The notes under the pieces were generated by a model. That model was given only the letters and a program-made list of their open reading frames with translations, did no database searches and was not told the origin of the DNA. This document shows positions 62,938-64,000 of a DNA stretch of 64,000 nucleotides, in pieces. How positions within the stretch are numbered: position 1 is the stretch's first letter; each line of letters begins with the position of its first letter. Source of the stretch: Melastoma dodecandrum (Eukaryota > Streptophyta > Magnoliopsida > Myrtales > Melastomataceae); NCBI GenBank assembly GCA_029817715.1, contig JARUPY010000087.1, positions 4,092,001 through 4,156,000 of the forward strand, written 5' to 3'. Position numbers and translations under genes: made by a program.

Positions 62938-63436
62938 TGTAGACATTGAAATTTTATCGATGTCGAAATAATGTCATTCGGCCTAAATCATATATTATAT
63001 TGGCCGAATATGATTGATTGTCTTTATATTATAAGACATCACGATATGAAATATTTTGCACTTATATCTTAGTGTAAATATAATACACAGGCCTGAGATT
63101 ATAAAAAAGATCAAGCCCAACCCATTTATTATTGGGTTTTAAAATTGTGGTTCAGCCCATATGCTAGCCCAATAAGCCTAACCCAATTATAAAATGAACT
63201 GGGCTAGCCCATATATTGGCCAATTCATACTTCGGCCCAATCCAAATGTCGGCCCAATATAACCTTAAGCCCACATGCACTTGTCCGACATCGGAAAGAA
63301 ACATTATCTAAGGACTTCTCAATTCCTATATAAAGGGAGTCCCTCCCCCTTACTTGGGACACACACAAAAAATTCTCTCTTCTCTCTTATTCTCTTAAGC
63401 CCCATTGGGTTATAAAGAGATTCTAGTTATTTTTTG

Positions 63437-63672
63437 AAGACCCCTCAGTGGGTGGTGTGGCGCGGCGAAGACCCTTCTGCGGGTAGTGCGGCGAAGGCCC
63501 CTCTAGCGGGTTCTCCGAAGGCCCCTCTTGCGGGTATATCTCCGAAGGCCCCTCTTGCGGGTTTATCTCCGAAGGCCCCTCTGCGGGTTTATCTCCGAAG
63601 GCCCCTCTGTGGGTTTATCTCTGAAGGCTCATCTTCAGGTTTAGCTCTGAAGGTCCCATCGCAGGACAACGA
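63437..63672 (+). repeat. Minisatellite, unit about 27 bp, roughly eight copies
   Basis: Units of GAAGGCCCCTCTTGCGGGTn followed by TATCTCC, drifting in sequence and length (25-28 bp) from about 63,437 to 63,672, within the LTR-like element. Confidence 0.8.
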
Positions 63673-63825
63673 GATTCTCGTGGTGATATATTATCCTTGG
63701 AGTTATATTTTTCCAGCGGCCTCGACGACTTCAAGAGTGAGGAGCTCCTTCGATAGCGAAGTTCTCGAGCATCTTTTCCTCACCCGATCGACGAAGTGCT
63801 GCCAAGATCAAGGTTCAAGATCAAG

Positions 63826-63915
63826 CCTGAAGATCGAGATCAAGCCTGTATATCGAGATCAAGCCTGAAGATCGAGATCAAGCCTGAAGATCGAGATCAA
63901 GCCTGAAGATCAAGT
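63826..63915 (+). repeat. Short tandem repeat, GAAGATCGAGATCAAGCCT type
   Basis: An 18-19-nt unit repeated about five times, with further CCAGATCAAGC phrases to the window end. Confidence 0.8.
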
Positions 63916-64000
63916 TCAAGCTTCAGCAGCCTGGTGTTCTTCGCTATCTCCAGAAGACTCCAGATCAAGCGTCATCTCCTGAAGACTTTCCAGATCAAGC

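Larger units (their letters stand above)
62938..64000 (+). mobile_element. LTR-type element entering the window end (partial)
   Basis: Starts TGTAGACATTGAAATTTTAT immediately after GTTGT (possible target duplication). It contains TATATAAA at 63,327-63,334 and a leader-like stretch, as in LTR U3/R regions. No coding domain is visible before the window edge. The left boundary is supported by the break against repeat B copy 1. Confidence 0.55.

Noticed and set aside
63434..63868. Repetitive 144-codon frame (KAPLAG units)
   Set aside because: Produced by translating the 27-bp minisatellite; unit length drift breaks the repeat register, so it is not evidence of a protein.

Overview
This is nuclear DNA of a flowering plant, almost certainly a eudicot. 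The evidence is GT-AG introns in plant-type genes, a TIR-NB-LRR resistance gene, and several nested LTR retrotransposons. The TNL has an N-terminal membrane anchor like the flax L6 class, and a CYP79 P450 and a BAHD acyltransferase are present. This mix would fit Myrtales/Myrtaceae, but that placement is inference. Genes were modelled by hand: splice sites were chosen so that phases agree and the product matches the remembered family.

Layout. 1-5.1 kb is a graveyard of gene fragments on both strands: PEX5 receptor, oxysterol-binding-related protein, ent-kaurene-oxidase-like P450, and a PPi-dependent phosphofructokinase-like scrap. 6.78-11.11 kb holds a complete five-exon TNL gene, the only intact gene on the + strand, with a recent 204-bp repeat expansion in its LRR exon. 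11.82-13.74 kb (-) is a four-exon COQ10-like START protein.

14.34-36.7 kb is one COR27/COR28-like cold-regulated gene (-) torn apart by retroelements. A Ty1/copia element (15,492-29,775, 5-bp target duplication CGAAG) sits inside a coding exon. That element contains about 3.4 kb of unassigned DNA, which is itself split by a Ty3/gypsy element (21,943-27,446, duplication GGACG). A second, gag-only copia-type element (30,238-36,453, minus orientation, duplication CCCAC) lies just upstream. Its interior carries two families of fixed-length hairpin repeats whose stem arms vary while staying complementary. I regard this as the most unusual signal in the window. A MULE-type MITE with a 9-bp duplication follows at 36,741-37,265.

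38.2-53.1 kb is an ordinary gene-dense block, all on the minus strand: NDR-type AGC kinase (11 exons), OBL-type lipase, HECATE/INDEHISCENT-type bHLH (start problematic), At4g34500-type receptor-like kinase (7 exons), and MBR2-type RING-H2 E3 ligase (5 exons). 55.0-62.9 kb carries a CYP79 aldoxime-forming P450 and an intronless BAHD acyltransferase, both minus, interleaved with two pairs of direct repeats. The window ends inside another LTR-type element (from about 62,938) with short tandem repeats.

Functionally the intact genes are unrelated housekeeping, signalling, defence and specialised-metabolism genes. The CYP79/BAHD neighbourhood is the only place where adjacency might reflect a shared pathway.
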